NCBI RefSeq assembly: GCF_900166595.1
Contig: NZ_LT745763.1
Location: 1,028,321 to 1,092,320 of the forward strand
Reading direction: 5' to 3'
Length of the DNA stretch: 64,000 nucleotides
Origin: Virgibacillus dokdonensis
GTDB taxonomy: Bacteria; Bacillota; Bacilli; Bacillales; Amphibacillaceae
Shown: one piece after another, positions 16,935-27,323 of the stretch
Position numbering within the stretch: the first letter of the stretch is position 1
Layout of the letters: each line of letters starts with the position of its first letter
Notes under the pieces: model-generated
What the model was told of the DNA's origin: nothing
The model's database searches: none
The model's input: only the letters and a program-made list of their open reading frames with translations
Made by a program: the position numbers and the translations under genes

Positions 16935-17040
16935 CACTAGCCCCTATCATAAAAGTGTTTTCTAGCTTTTTGCGGATTTTTAAGTATAGAATTTCTGGGG
17001 TTATAATCAAAGTAAAAGAAGGTGTTCCATCGCCATAGAC

Positions 17041-17154
17041 AAGTTTTCTAATACTATAGGAAAGTTATGAAAGTAAAAGTTTAAAGGTTTATAGTATCAG
17101 AAAAACGACAGTGTATTTTCGCCATAAGACTTGGCGAAAAGCCAATTTTTTCCC
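17041..17154 (+). repeat. Repeat family B, copy 3
   Basis: AAGTTTTCTA, ACTATAGGAAAG, TTTAAAGGTTTATAGTAT and AGAAAAACGACA, then hairpin TTGGC..GCCAA (17131-17145) and TTTTTTCCC. It matches copy 1 in order. It lies about 100 bp past the ABC operon and could serve as its terminator. Confidence 0.78.
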
Positions 17155-17200
17155 ATGTATTTTAAAATTATGGCTGTACATCCAATTTTTTAAATCACGT

Positions 17201-17235
17201 TAGGGAACCAAACAGTGTGCACGGTTGGTTCCCTA
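17201..17235 (-). terminator. Hairpin at the 3' end of the MFS gene
   Basis: TAGGGAACCAA (17201-17211) and TTGGTTCCCTA (17225-17235) form a perfect 11-bp stem 5 bp beyond the minus-strand stop codon of the MFS gene. The following minus-strand sequence is AT-rich but lacks a clean T-run. The position favours a terminator. Confidence 0.6.
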
Positions 17236-17240
17236 AATCT

Positions 17241-18443
17241 TTACGAGCTAATTCTTTCACGTTTACGGTGTATAAATGGGGTTCTTTTACCTAAATAATA
17301 ACGAAATAGCAATATGACTGCCAAAACGATTACCGCATTTAGTAAGTAAAGGTTAGAAAATCCGAAATAAGAAATAATGATGCCCCAAACAAATGATCCG
17401 AGAGCCATTCCACCATCGTATAAAATAAAAAATGTACTCGTTGCATGCGCACTTCTATGTTTAGGTGCTGCCTGAACAGCCATTGTTTGAAAGCTAGGTA
17501 ATAATGTTCCGAATCCTAAGCCAATAAGCGCTGCGGATGTTAATAGCATCCAACTTGAATGCGTTATGCTTAGAGCGATAAGCCCAAGTGAAAAAATGAA
17601 TAAACATGGTATGATCACATATTTAGGCCCTTTAACATCAAAGGTTCTTCCTAAATAAGGTCTAGAGGTGATCATGACAGCTGCAAAAACAACAAAGAAG
17701 TACCCGGCTGTAGATGTAAGTCCTAATACATTACTATAGACAGATATAAAGGACATAACACTAGAATAAGCTAAAGCTATTAGACTACAAATGAATGCTA
17801 TAGGAAGCGCACGTGTTTCTATAAAATCATGTACCGTCCATTTCTGTTTTTCCTGAACATTCGATTTAACACCTGTTTCATCGATTTGTATCATGGTGGC
17901 ATGAATGATTGTGACGAGCATGATAATGCCTAATAGGAGAAATAGCTGTTGAAAACTTGTATATTGTAGTACAGTTAAGCCAATAAAAGGCCCAACAACA
18001 ACAGCCAAATTCATTGCCATAGCAAAATACCCTAATCCAGCCCCACGGCGTGAAGCAGGAATAATATCAGCAGCAATGGCACCTGTTGCTGTAGTGACAA
18101 CCCCAAATGCTAGTCCATGTAAGAAACGAACGATTAATAGAGGAATAAAAGATTCAATAAACATGTAAAGAAAAGTAATAGCGACAAACATAACAACACT
18201 TAAAATAAGTCCTCGCTTTTTTCCTGTTTTTTGCAATAGTAATGCAGAAAAAGGTCTTATAATAATGGCGGCAATTAACATGGAAGTAACTACGAGACCA
18301 GCCTCAGCTTCATTTCCATGTAAATTTTGCACAACAAAAATAGGTAATGTAGTTAAAAGTGTATAAAAAGAAATGAAAATTAAGAATTGTGTTAATGAAA
18401 TACTAATAAAATCTTTTGTCCAAATCTTTGGTTGATGACTCAA
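17241..18443 (-). CDS. MFS transporter
   Basis: A 400-residue major facilitator with about twelve hydrophobic segments. It has the loop 2-3 signature region RPFSALLLQKTGKKRGLI near residues 60-80 and the second-half equivalent RPYLGRTFDVKGPKY near residue 265. It resembles DHA1-type efflux proteins of the YfcJ/YhhS kind. It starts with TTG 9 nt after AAGGAG on the minus strand. It stands alone, downstream of the large surface-protein gene on the same strand. The substrate cannot be predicted. Confidence 0.85.
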   Translation of the reverse strand: MSHQPKIWTKDFISISLTQFLIFISFYTLLTTLPIFVVQNLHGNEAEAGLVVTSMLIAAIIIRPFSALLLQKTGKKRGLILSVVMFVAITFLYMFIESFIPLLIVRFLHGLAFGVVTTATGAIAADIIPASRRGAGLGYFAMAMNLAVVVGPFIGLTVLQYTSFQQLFLLLGIIMLVTIIHATMIQIDETGVKSNVQEKQKWTVHDFIETRALPIAFICSLIALAYSSVMSFISVYSNVLGLTSTAGYFFVVFAAVMITSRPYLGRTFDVKGPKYVIIPCLFIFSLGLIALSITHSSWMLLTSAALIGLGFGTLLPSFQTMAVQAAPKHRSAHATSTFFILYDGGMALGSFVWGIIISYFGFSNLYLLNAVIVLAVILLFRYYLGKRTPFIHRKRERISS

Positions 18444-18744
18444 TATCTATCTCTCCTTATCTTAATAAAAAACTAGGGGGAGTGAGCGTGAAATGAAAAG
18501 GGAAGAAAAGCTTGAACAGTGAGGTTAAACAACACCGCTAGCAGTAGAAGGTAATGTATGGAGAAAAACAAAAAGAAGCAACATTTGTTACTTCTATCCA
18601 TTTAGAATAAAGACACACTTGATCTATTCTATCGTTTCACAACTGTTTTGTAAACAGGATGGTCAATTCGGTGTACAATAAATCAACTTTACTAATGCTA
18701 TGATTATGGAAAAAGTTAATCAAGCATACGAAGTGGAAATTTAT
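18444..18744. other. Intergenic region between surface-protein gene and MFS gene
   Basis: No supported gene. It contains an imperfect hairpin AGAAGCAAC/GTTACTTCT (18574-18595). It also presumably holds the minus-strand promoter of the MFS gene, which I could not identify with confidence. Confidence 0.35.
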
Positions 18745-18774
18745 TCAGTGAGGAGTGATTAAACTCCCCACTGA
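18745..18774 (-). terminator. Hairpin 3' of the large surface-protein gene
   Basis: TCAGTG-A-GGAG (18745-18755) pairs with CTCC-C-CACTGA (18764-18774). It lies about 20 bp past the minus-strand stop codon. A short AT-rich run rather than a T-run follows on the minus strand, so termination strength is uncertain. Confidence 0.5.
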
Positions 18775-18794
18775 TTGGAGATTCCATTTACGTC

Positions 18795-21700
18795 TTATTC
18801 ATTTAGTGCCTGCCCTTTTTTTCGATAAAGAAGAATGAGCCATATGCTTGAACCTAATAGTAATAGCGTTATTCCAATAAATAGAGCGTTAAACATATTT
18901 GTTGCTGTGTTTGGTAAGGAGGATCCTGCTTGATGAGGCTTTGACGTATTTTCAATCGATGGCATTCTATCGTCAAACTGATGTTTATTTCTTCCCTCTT
19001 GATTATCCTCCGAGCTTGGTTGTTGAATGGATGGTTTTCCGTTGCCTTTTTCTCCTGTATTGAAAGCATTCTCATCGGCGTTTTGATCGTTTTGGTCCAT
19101 GTATCCACCATTGGTTTTATCTTCTCCAGAGGGCTGTTCCGGATCTGTTGGGGAAGTAGGATTATCCGGTTCTTCAGGTACTATAATTTCCCCATCGATG
19201 GTTAAAAACCTCCAAATATCGGATCGTGTTTTACCGCCGTATTGGTCGGAAGCTACGGTATGCCAGAAGTATTCGCTATTTGGATCTAATCCTTCCCAAA
19301 CGATCGCTGCTTTTTCACCACTAGGGACATCTTTTACAGAACCAATTTTTTCATCTGTATACACATTTACTTCTACATAATCTGTAGCCACTCGCTTCGT
19401 TTGTGCCGACATATCAAAATCAAACGAAAATGTATCTTTTCCAGGGTATTCCTCTGGGTCATAGTAGTTGTAATCATCTAGATATGGTGAATAAGTCTCT
19501 ACATCAATTTGATTTGTATCCATATTAAAGTTCAATATCCGTAAATATCCTTGTCCGCCTTCTGGCCCACCTTGGTAGTCTGCTAACATTTGATAAACGG
19601 TCCGATCCGTAATCCCATCTCCATTATCATCAATGTCATCTATTAATGTTTGAGCATTATGGTAATGACCGGATAATACAGCGAATACATTCTCATTTGG
19701 AATAACAACTTCTTCAAACAATTGATCGCCAGTAGGGCTTCTGCTTCCAGTAGCTAATAAATATTCATGCACATTAAGGATAGCTTTGCGATTTGGATGT
19801 GCTTGTAACACTTTATTTAACCATTCAATTCCATCCTCTTCAATCCCCCAGCCAAGATGAACCATAATAAAATCAATTCCATTCACAGACATCAGATCAT
19901 AGTGGCCGCGGTTGTCTTTAAATGAACCACCATAAAATTGTTTGTCTTTAAAACGGTCTTCACCAAAGAAACGTCCATAATAACTGTAATCACGACTTTT
20001 GTTGTTTACATCATGGTTGCCAGCAACAACGCCGTAAGGGATATTAGCCTTATCTAGTATATTCATTGACCGGTTAGCTACATCCCATTGTTCTAGATCG
20101 TCGTAAACATCTACTAGATCACCTGAATGAAAGACATACTCTATATTTAAAGCTTCTTTATTCTCTGCAATCCATTCTGTTTGTCTTTCATAAATATGTG
20201 GATAACTTTCTGAATAGTATTGGGTGTCCGCCATCCAAACAAAGCTGAAGTTTTCTCCAAGGTCAGCAATTTGATCTTGAACAATAACACTAACTTTTTG
20301 GTCTTGCATATACTCTGTTCCTTTTACAGAGCCGATGAGTTCAAACGGATCTGTGCCAGCAATGGTGGATACAAGCGCATCCCACTTGCTTGTCGCATAG
20401 TTCCAAGCATACATCGTTACTTTTCGCCCTTCTAAGGAAGAACCATCCCAAACAATTTCTATTTCGTCGTTTGCATCTACTTGTTCATCAACCGTAACGT
20501 CAAAACGATGATATGGAAATTGGTAATCAGAGGTCGTATCTATTTGATTGCCATCGATTGTCTGTAAATGCTTCAGCTGTTTTTTTGTTAATCTTTCTTC
20601 GCCCTCTGGTAAATAACTTTGCGGCGGTTCTGTTTCTACAGCATTTTGTGAAATGGTGATATTTGGATCATCTGCTGTATACTGGTAGGATTGATAAAAA
20701 TCAACATCCATGGCATCGTTGGTTGGGTCATGTACGGTAACAGATAAGTTGGCACTTGTGCTATCAGAATTATTCCCTAACCAATTAGGTAGCAGCGGGT
20801 GTTCTTCGTCTACGTAAAATGTTACTTTCTTTTCTGTTTGGTTATTTGCTGTATCCGTAGCTTGAAAACTGAGCTCATGTTTCCCAGGCTCTAACAGGGA
20901 AGAAGAGGTATTATACGGTAAGGATATATGATCTCCATCTAACTGAGCAGTTATAGATTCAACGTTGCTTGTTGCATCTTTGGCATCAGCGTCAATGGTA
21001 AAAGCTCCTTTATATGTTTCACCATTTTTTATAGAAGGCGTGATCGTTGGAGCAGTATTATCTGTAATCACCTGTTTGGTTACTTTTTCATTCTTTAAAA
21101 CCGTTTTTATTTCATGCTTTCCATCGTCCACTTTGGTTGTATCGAAAACATAAGCTGTCGATGCAAATGCCCTTTCATCCAATGTGAAAGTGAAATCATA
21201 GACAGGCTTTTTGCCTGAGCTATCGCCAATGGAGTAATCTTGATTCGGTTTACTGTACGCTGGGTCGTAAATCGTCGTCCCATCGGAAAGCACGAGGCGA
21301 ATATTTTTAATTGTGAAATCATCTCGGTTCTCTTGAGATGTTGCATCAAAAGGGCTGACTTTATTACCTGCTCGAATGGAGATCGTGTTTTCTCCTTGTT
21401 TTAATTTATCAGCAGAAACTGGGACGGTAATCGTAGTAAATTTTGTATGTGTATCATCAAATATGTGGAGTATTTCATCTCTCATAGTCACCCCATTTTT
21501 AAAGTGAATATTTGTCTCACGTACATCAAACGCGAAATAAGCGTCCGCTTCCATCGCTTTAAATGTATCTGTTACTTGCTTTTGATCAACAAATAAGCTC
21601 GGTTCTACTTCTGTATTGTCAGCGGTAGCTTTTATGACTTTTTTCCCAGAAATAAATTCATTATCTTGTATATTAAGTCTTAGCCCTTCTTGCAGTGTTG

Positions 21701-24700
21701 GGTTATCAATGGAAACAGTGCTTATAGGAGAAGTAGTTTTGTTTACTCCATCACTCGCTGTAAAGTAATATTCTAATGTATCTTTTCCGATTAACTCTGG
21801 CTCATAAATGATATGCTCATAACGGTTAGTTGCTTGTGTCTCCAAATTCGCCTTTCTAAACTCTCCCCCATCTGTACGATAATGAACAGATACGCTTTTG
21901 ACGTCTGCATTATCGGTAATGGTGGCAGATAATGTAAAAGGCTGTTCCGATGTAATTTCTTTTTTCTTGGTTGTATTTTTAATGACAGGTTTTTCCGTAT
22001 CTTTAGGAAAGACAACTTTCTTTCTAGGAACTTGTTCTGTTAATACTTCACCTGGTGTAGCATCCCATTCGCCTGCACTTATTTTAGCAGTATGCAAGCC
22101 GCCATCTGTCGGGAAACGGTAGAAAATACCTTTATCCGCTGTTGTATCATCAACATCAACTACATCGTTATACGTGGAGTAAGAAAGTTCTTTTCCAGTT
22201 TTCGTAGCAACGATGAGTGACCGTTTACTCCCGTTGGCCATTCCATTGTTATACATTTTAAACAAATTTTTACCTTCTGTTAAATGGGACCCATAGTTTG
22301 CATTGAAATCGGCTGCAGTTTTTTCTTTATTGCCGTGGTTGATGATCCAAAAAACAACTGTTTCGCCCGGTGGAATGATCACTGTGTCCTTCTCGTTTGG
22401 ATTCCAAAGTAAATCGTTACCTGCGTCTGTGTTCGGATAGCGATAACGGATCGTATAGTCTTTAAAGTCAATTGCTTCTGTTGTATTGTTATAAACTTCG
22501 ATAAATTCATAGGCATCAGCACTATTGCTATTCGTCGTATCAGGAGTTATTTCTGTAATGAACAGAGGTGGAACTTGTTGATAGTCTATCTCCTTCGTTG
22601 GTAGCTGATAAGAATGAACATCTGTTTTTGTCTCGCCGGCCTCATTGGATGCAGTGAAGTAGTACTTGATGCTGTCACTCCAAATCTCCTCAAGTGGGAT
22701 AGTTATTGAATAGGTATTTGAACCGTCCTCAGAAGCTTGCGCTTGCCATGTTTGATATGTCGCTTCAGCACTTTGCAAGATAGAAAGACTAGCTCCTAAT
22801 ATTGGTTTGTCTGATTTAATCTCTATTTGAGCGGTTATTCTTTCCTCATCCATGGAAAGTTCTGGCTTGCCAAAAATAGGCTTTTTCGCAGTGTCAGCCA
22901 CTATGACAGGTTTTTTTGGAACTTGTCCAGGCAGGATAGACAATGGCGTCATCGCTTGTCCTAAACCAGTTTTTATCATGCTTGTCCCTTGATTCGGATA
23001 ACGGTAAACAATTCCTTGGTTTGGAGATGTATCATCCTTTTCCGTATCATTATACGTAGCGGATACGATTTCGTTGTTAAATTTATCAGCAACGACTAAA
23101 GTGCGTTCTCCGCTATTAGCCATGCCAGCATTGTGAATTTCGGTTACATGACTTTCTGGCATATGTAAGCCATACTGTTCATTAAAGTCAGCTAAAGTTA
23201 AACGTTGGTTACCTTCATTTTTAATCCATACAACAAAGCTTTCCTGGGGTTTGATTTCTTTATTATCACTTATACCCCATATTTGATCAGGCATATCATC
23301 TGGATATTGATAGAATAATTGGTAATCATTCATGTTAATCGTTTGATTTGTATTGTTATAGATTTCAATGAATTCATAGGCATCTTTTTGATTTACGTTT
23401 GTCGTGTCGGGAGTAATTTCTGTAATTAACAATGGGGGTATTGTTTGTGTATCATCCGTATCAGTTTGTTTGATCGTAACATGTATAGGCTCCTGTTCAG
23501 GATAGGGTATGCTTGTACCATCTTTCGTTTGAGCAACAATTTGATAGTAAAAGTTTGGTGACCACAGTTTTTCTTTAGGAACTGTAACGGAATAGGTAGT
23601 GGCATCTTTATCTTTCGTGAATGGCAATTCCTCCATTTCCATTTTATTTGCAGTCTGGAACTGAAGGTTAAGCTCGGTTACTTCATCGGTTAAAGTTGCT
23701 GTAATTGTAAGGTCATCTGTAGCTGTCGCATCATAAATGGCTTCATGTTGGATGAACGAATCTGTTGTAACGTTCTTTTCATTTTTCTTGTTATCTAATT
23801 CTGTATCTTTTGATTGCTTTTTCTTTTCTTTCGTCACCACGTCTTCATTGGTATTTTTTTCTTTAGAGCTTTCGGGTTGTTCTGCTTTTACTTCCATTCT
23901 TTCAGCTGGAACTTGTCCAGGGAAAATCTCACCTGGGTTCGCTTCTGTTGTAAGTCCGCCACCCCGCCCTGTTTTTTGGTCTGTGTAATAGAAAAGCTGC
24001 CCTGCCATATTCTCTGTGAAGTGAACATTTCCTTCTGTTACAACTTCATTGGTGCTGTTTTCTATGAATGATAGTTTATTGATAGTGGAAGGAAGTAAAG
24101 TTTTATTTACAGCGGTTACTTGTTGTTTATTTGGTTGCATTTCATAGAAGCTATGAAACGTATTCATATCTGCTTCTTCGTTAGCAAACCAAATAATATG
24201 ACTTTTTCCTGATGCGATCAATAAAGATTGTTCAAAAGAAATTTTTTGGTTCTCTACTTGTAATGAATAATCTTTTACATCAATGGGGTGTGATGAATGG
24301 TTGAAAATTTCGATAAAGGGTTGTTCACCAAACCCTACTTCTGTAATCATTATTTTAGGCAGTGCTTGTACATTCGTACTAGTTTGCGATTGTATTGGAA
24401 CAGTATATGGATCTGTTTTTCCTTGGTCTGTTGCTGACTTTCCCTCAAACCAATACGTTATATGGTCAGACCAAGTTGCTGATTTGGGAATAGCACCAGT
24501 GTATTCACCATTGTCTTCTTTTTTCATGTCAATTTCAATCGGTTTAGAAACCTTTGTAGATTGATAAAACAAGCTTACTTTCTCTGCGTGAGGTGCAGTT
24601 ACTAATAATGAATGCTGTTGCAGACGTTGCATCACTTTAGGTGCAACATGCTGCATAATCAATGTATCATTATTCATAGTTTCAATATCTTGATTTGGTA

Positions 24701-24851
24701 ATTCTTGCTGTTTTTCCTCTTTAGTTTTTGTTGCTTGTTTAGGGGTGGAAACAGTGGCATAAGCAACCGATGTTGGTTGTAAGAAATTGGCGATTATTAT
24801 TACGATCGCCGTCAATGCTGCTAAAAGCGTGCGAAACTTCTTGTTTTGCAT
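18795..24851 (-). CDS. Large wall-anchored metallophosphoesterase with lamin-tail domains
   Basis: A 2018-residue secreted protein. A signal peptide (residues 1-32, ending VAYA) is followed by three lamin-tail (LTD) modules at about 165-265, 475-620 and 760-910. The last two share PPL-ITEITPDTTN openings. Ig-like modules with DNTAPTI-type motifs follow. A calcineurin-like phosphoesterase domain spans about 1530-1770, with DTQ, GDLVD, GNHD, NVHEY and GHYHNA metal-binding motifs. The C-terminus has a Gly/Asn-rich spacer, an LPNTA sorting signal near residue 1980, a hydrophobic segment and a charged tail. LPNTA is the type read by SrtC/SrtD-like Bacillus sortases. Extracellular nucleotide or phosphoester hydrolysis is inferred. 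No sortase gene is present in the window. Confidence 0.9.
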   Translation of the reverse strand: MQNKKFRTLLAALTAIVIIIANFLQPTSVAYATVSTPKQATKTKEEKQQELPNQDIETMNNDTLIMQHVAPKVMQRLQQHSLLVTAPHAEKVSLFYQSTKVSKPIEIDMKKEDNGEYTGAIPKSATWSDHITYWFEGKSATDQGKTDPYTVPIQSQTSTNVQALPKIMITEVGFGEQPFIEIFNHSSHPIDVKDYSLQVENQKISFEQSLLIASGKSHIIWFANEEADMNTFHSFYEMQPNKQQVTAVNKTLLPSTINKLSFIENSTNEVVTEGNVHFTENMAGQLFYYTDQKTGRGGGLTTEANPGEIFPGQVPAERMEVKAEQPESSKEKNTNEDVVTKEKKKQSKDTELDNKKNEKNVTTDSFIQHEAIYDATATDDLTITATLTDEVTELNLQFQTANKMEMEELPFTKDKDATTYSVTVPKEKLWSPNFYYQIVAQTKDGTSIPYPEQEPIHVTIKQTDTDDTQTIPPLLITEITPDTTNVNQKDAYEFIEIYNNTNQTINMNDYQLFYQYPDDMPDQIWGISDNKEIKPQESFVVWIKNEGNQRLTLADFNEQYGLHMPESHVTEIHNAGMANSGERTLVVADKFNNEIVSATYNDTEKDDTSPNQGIVYRYPNQGTSMIKTGLGQAMTPLSILPGQVPKKPVIVADTAKKPIFGKPELSMDEERITAQIEIKSDKPILGASLSILQSAEATYQTWQAQASEDGSNTYSITIPLEEIWSDSIKYYFTASNEAGETKTDVHSYQLPTKEIDYQQVPPLFITEITPDTTNSNSADAYEFIEVYNNTTEAIDFKDYTIRYRYPNTDAGNDLLWNPNEKDTVIIPPGETVVFWIINHGNKEKTAADFNANYGSHLTEGKNLFKMYNNGMANGSKRSLIVATKTGKELSYSTYNDVVDVDDTTADKGIFYRFPTDGGLHTAKISAGEWDATPGEVLTEQVPRKKVVFPKDTEKPVIKNTTKKKEITSEQPFTLSATITDNADVKSVSVHYRTDGGEFRKANLETQATNRYEHIIYEPELIGKDTLEYYFTASDGVNKTTSPISTVSIDNPTLQEGLRLNIQDNEFISGKKVIKATADNTEVEPSLFVDQKQVTDTFKAMEADAYFAFDVRETNIHFKNGVTMRDEILHIFDDTHTKFTTITVPVSADKLKQGENTISIRAGNKVSPFDATSQENRDDFTIKNIRLVLSDGTTIYDPAYSKPNQDYSIGDSSGKKPVYDFTFTLDERAFASTAYVFDTTKVDDGKHEIKTVLKNEKVTKQVITDNTAPTITPSIKNGETYKGAFTIDADAKDATSNVESITAQLDGDHISLPYNTSSSLLEPGKHELSFQATDTANNQTEKKVTFYVDEEHPLLPNWLGNNSDSTSANLSVTVHDPTNDAMDVDFYQSYQYTADDPNITISQNAVETEPPQSYLPEGEERLTKKQLKHLQTIDGNQIDTTSDYQFPYHRFDVTVDEQVDANDEIEIVWDGSSLEGRKVTMYAWNYATSKWDALVSTIAGTDPFELIGSVKGTEYMQDQKVSVIVQDQIADLGENFSFVWMADTQYYSESYPHIYERQTEWIAENKEALNIEYVFHSGDLVDVYDDLEQWDVANRSMNILDKANIPYGVVAGNHDVNNKSRDYSYYGRFFGEDRFKDKQFYGGSFKDNRGHYDLMSVNGIDFIMVHLGWGIEEDGIEWLNKVLQAHPNRKAILNVHEYLLATGSRSPTGDQLFEEVVIPNENVFAVLSGHYHNAQTLIDDIDDNGDGITDRTVYQMLADYQGGPEGGQGYLRILNFNMDTNQIDVETYSPYLDDYNYYDPEEYPGKDTFSFDFDMSAQTKRVATDYVEVNVYTDEKIGSVKDVPSGEKAAIVWEGLDPNSEYFWHTVASDQYGGKTRSDIWRFLTIDGEIIVPEEPDNPTSPTDPEQPSGEDKTNGGYMDQNDQNADENAFNTGEKGNGKPSIQQPSSEDNQEGRNKHQFDDRMPSIENTSKPHQAGSSLPNTATNMFNALFIGITLLLLGSSIWLILLYRKKGQALNE

Positions 24852-25040
24852 TTTTTATCCTCCCTTTGCATGTATATGTCTAAGTATACGGGAGCAGTTG
24901 TTAATAATTGGTTAAAGTAGTGTAAAGATTTACTATAAATATGTGATTTATCACCAATCTCTATGGCTATTGCTTTAGTTATAACTTAGAATTCTATCCT
25001 ACTCTATAATTTAAACAAAACAAACATAAATACGACTATC
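24852..25040. other. Intergenic region upstream of the surface-protein gene
   Basis: AT-rich and without a gene. It presumably carries the minus-strand promoter of the 2018-residue protein, whose GGGAGGA ribosome site lies immediately before its start. No clear promoter pair was recognised. Confidence 0.35.
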
Positions 25041-25134
25041 GTTTTTACTAGTACTATAGGAAAGCATAAAAGTATAAAGGTGTATAGTATAAGAAAAACT
25101 ACGCCTTTCGCCAAGTCCTATGGCGAAAGGCGTA
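25041..25134 (-). repeat. Repeat family B, copy 4 (perfect hairpin; likely terminator of the AspT-like gene)
   Basis: The left part reads ACTATAGGAAAGCATAAAAG, then TATAGTATAAGAAAAACTA. It ends in a perfect 11-bp stem CGCCTTTCGCC (25102-25112)/GGCGAAAGGCG (25122-25132). On the minus strand this stem is followed by TAGTTTTTCTTATAC. That makes a good intrinsic terminator for the minus-strand transporter gene ending at 25208. The stem sequence differs from the CTTGGC type but keeps complementarity. Confidence 0.78.
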
Positions 25135-25207
25135 AATGCAAGCTAACATATAAGTGCTACGTTCTTTATTAAAATGGCAGAAGATCAAGTTCATTGATGA
25201 GCATGAA

Positions 25208-26806
25208 TTACAGAAAAAACATCATTAATTGTGTTGAAATAGCAACAAAAATCAGTGAAAATGGGTAAGCAGCAGCGTAGGCAATAACGGCATCATCGGA
25301 ATCTATCACTTGATTTAATGCACCTAAAGCAGGAGTGCTCGTCCTACCGCCGCACAGTGAACCAAGTGAGTGCACAATGCTAAGCTTAAATAGTTTTTTT
25401 GCTACTAAATAACCGATAAAGAGTGGCACAAGCGTGATGATCGTTCCTCCAACCGCAAGCTTCACTCCTTCTGTTTGTATCACATTTACAAGTCCCTGTC
25501 CCGCTGTTGTTCCAGCACCTGCTAGAAATAATACAAGACCTAATTCTCGAATGACATGGTTTGCTGGGGCATAATAACGTACATGTATGGGTCCAATGTT
25601 ACCGAAATGCCCAACAATCAAAGCAACAAAAAGTGGCCCGCCAGCTATTCCTAGTTTAATTGTTCCTAACCCTGGAATGAAAATGGGGAGCATACCAACA
25701 ATGATTCCTAATAATAGTGTTATACTGATCGAGAAAATGTGTACATTGGTGACGGCTGGGTTTTTTCGCGAAAATAGTTTTTCAACTTGGTTCAAACGAT
25801 TTTCCGTGCTTACAATGGTTAAAACATCACCTCGGAGCAAGCGCATCGTAGGATGTTGCTTTAATTCTAGTCCTTCACGTTCAATTCTAGTTACGGTGGC
25901 ACCATATTTTTTTCTCAATTTTAATTCCTTCATGCTTTTTCCAATAACGGACTCGTCTTCTACAGTGATTTTTTTAAACCGTATATTATCTGGGTTTTCT
26001 AGTTGCGTGGTTACTTTTTGTCCGACATAAGTACCAAAAGATTTCAGTTCATCTTCTTCTCCAACAGTAACAAGGTTGTCCCCCATAAGTACAGGAGTAT
26101 CGCTGAGAGCAATCATCGTATGTCCGTTGCGAATAATTCTGCTAATTACGACATCCTTTTTACTAATCGCAAGCTCTTTTAAGGTTCTTCTATGAAGTTT
26201 TGGATTGGTTACTTTAAATGACATCACTTCAGGTGAATGTTCATCTTTAATTGGATTTTTTGATGCCTCTAAATCTTTCATTAAGTCGACTTTACTAAAA
26301 CGAGGCAAAAGCTGAACAAATAAAATGATTGCTAGCACACCGAAAGGGTACCCAATTCCATAACCGACAGAAGCGATGGAATCATTTGTTGCTTGTAATG
26401 CTGCAGCTAAACCAGGAGTACTTGTTAATGCTCCGGTCATTAATCCAATGCTTAGCGCTGCTTCAAGATCAAATGTTTTTGCAACTATAATGGTAGTGAT
26501 GACTGCACTGGTAACAATACATAAAGAGATACTACAAAATATAATTCCATTAGAACGGATCATTCTGAAAAATCGTGGGCCAGCCTGTAAACCGATAGCT
26601 ACTATAAATAAGCTCAAACCTAGGTTTTGTACAATTGGCGATACGTTATATCCAAAATGTCCAAAAATCATAGCAACAAGTAAAACTCCGGCAGAACCGA
26701 AGCTTAGTCCTTTTAATTTAAGTTGGCCAAGAAAAGAGCCAATTAGTAAAATGGCAAAAACTAAAATAAGTTGTTCGTCTAGTAAATCGTGAAGTAATGT
26801 TTCCAT
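25208..26806 (-). CDS. AspT/YidE-type membrane transporter with TrkA-C domains (paralog 1)
   Basis: A 532-residue protein of the aspartate:alanine exchanger family. Two hydrophobic halves each hold a conserved motif (TGALTSTPGLAAALQATND near residue 145, CGGRTSTPALGALN near 495). They flank two cytoplasmic TrkA-C-like domains at about 205-285 and 290-370 (VVISRIIRNGHTMIALSDTPVLMGDNLVTVGEEDEL; GATVTRIEREG). It probably exchanges amino acids or dicarboxylates across the membrane. It resembles the product at 33917 over its full length. AGAGGAGAGG precedes the ATG on the minus strand. Confidence 0.88.
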   Translation of the reverse strand: METLLHDLLDEQLILVFAILLIGSFLGQLKLKGLSFGSAGVLLVAMIFGHFGYNVSPIVQNLGLSLFIVAIGLQAGPRFFRMIRSNGIIFCSISLCIVTSAVITTIIVAKTFDLEAALSIGLMTGALTSTPGLAAALQATNDSIASVGYGIGYPFGVLAIILFVQLLPRFSKVDLMKDLEASKNPIKDEHSPEVMSFKVTNPKLHRRTLKELAISKKDVVISRIIRNGHTMIALSDTPVLMGDNLVTVGEEDELKSFGTYVGQKVTTQLENPDNIRFKKITVEDESVIGKSMKELKLRKKYGATVTRIEREGLELKQHPTMRLLRGDVLTIVSTENRLNQVEKLFSRKNPAVTNVHIFSISITLLLGIIVGMLPIFIPGLGTIKLGIAGGPLFVALIVGHFGNIGPIHVRYYAPANHVIRELGLVLFLAGAGTTAGQGLVNVIQTEGVKLAVGGTIITLVPLFIGYLVAKKLFKLSIVHSLGSLCGGRTSTPALGALNQVIDSDDAVIAYAAAYPFSLIFVAISTQLMMFFL

Positions 26807-27323
26807 TTTCCTCTCCTCTTTCTTTCATAGTATCTATTTTACTACAACGAAAGAAAAAATCTTGTTCTTGGGAAGATTGTTCAAAAATTTTTCAAGCTTT
26901 GAATGATTGAAAAACATTGTAATCGCTTTAATATCCTGTTCCAACCATTTTTAAAATATATTACTGAAAGGTGGGTGAGAATCTATGAAATTTATCAGTT
27001 GTTGAATGAAGGGGAAAGAGGTAAAAATGTATAGTAAAAGGAATTTTTCAACTTTTAAATGCATTGTGTAACCTCGAAGTTGTAACAAAAGTATTCAGAA
27101 CAAAGAAAAACATGAACGAGTAGAAGTAGTTCATGCCTCTAAAATGCTCTGCAAAACATGTTGCTTTTCGTAAGTGGTTGGATAGCCCCTCGTGCAGGCA
27201 CAATGTAGGGGCTCACCAATGCCTTCTTATTACAGTGTCTACGTCTATTTCCTCTGCACACCTTTAGAACGTACAACTTGAGATATAATGAAAATGGAAA
27301 CCAAACTTTTAATAGAAAATGCT
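26807..27323. other. 517-bp gap between AspT-like and amhX-like genes
   Basis: No supported gene. It contains a cre-like site at 26916-26932, a CATGAAC/GTTCATG inverted pair near 27112-27137, and AGCCCCT/AGGGGCT arms near 27186-27215. The last could help end the minus-strand amhX transcript but lacks a T-run. Confidence 0.4.
26916..26932. promoter_or_regulatory. Possible CcpA catabolite-response element (cre)
   Basis: ATTGTAATCGCTTTAAT matches TGNAANCGNTNNCA except for the final C. It lies 110 bp upstream of the minus-strand AspT-like gene. Such near-matches occur by chance in AT-rich DNA, so this is only a candidate. Confidence 0.3.
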
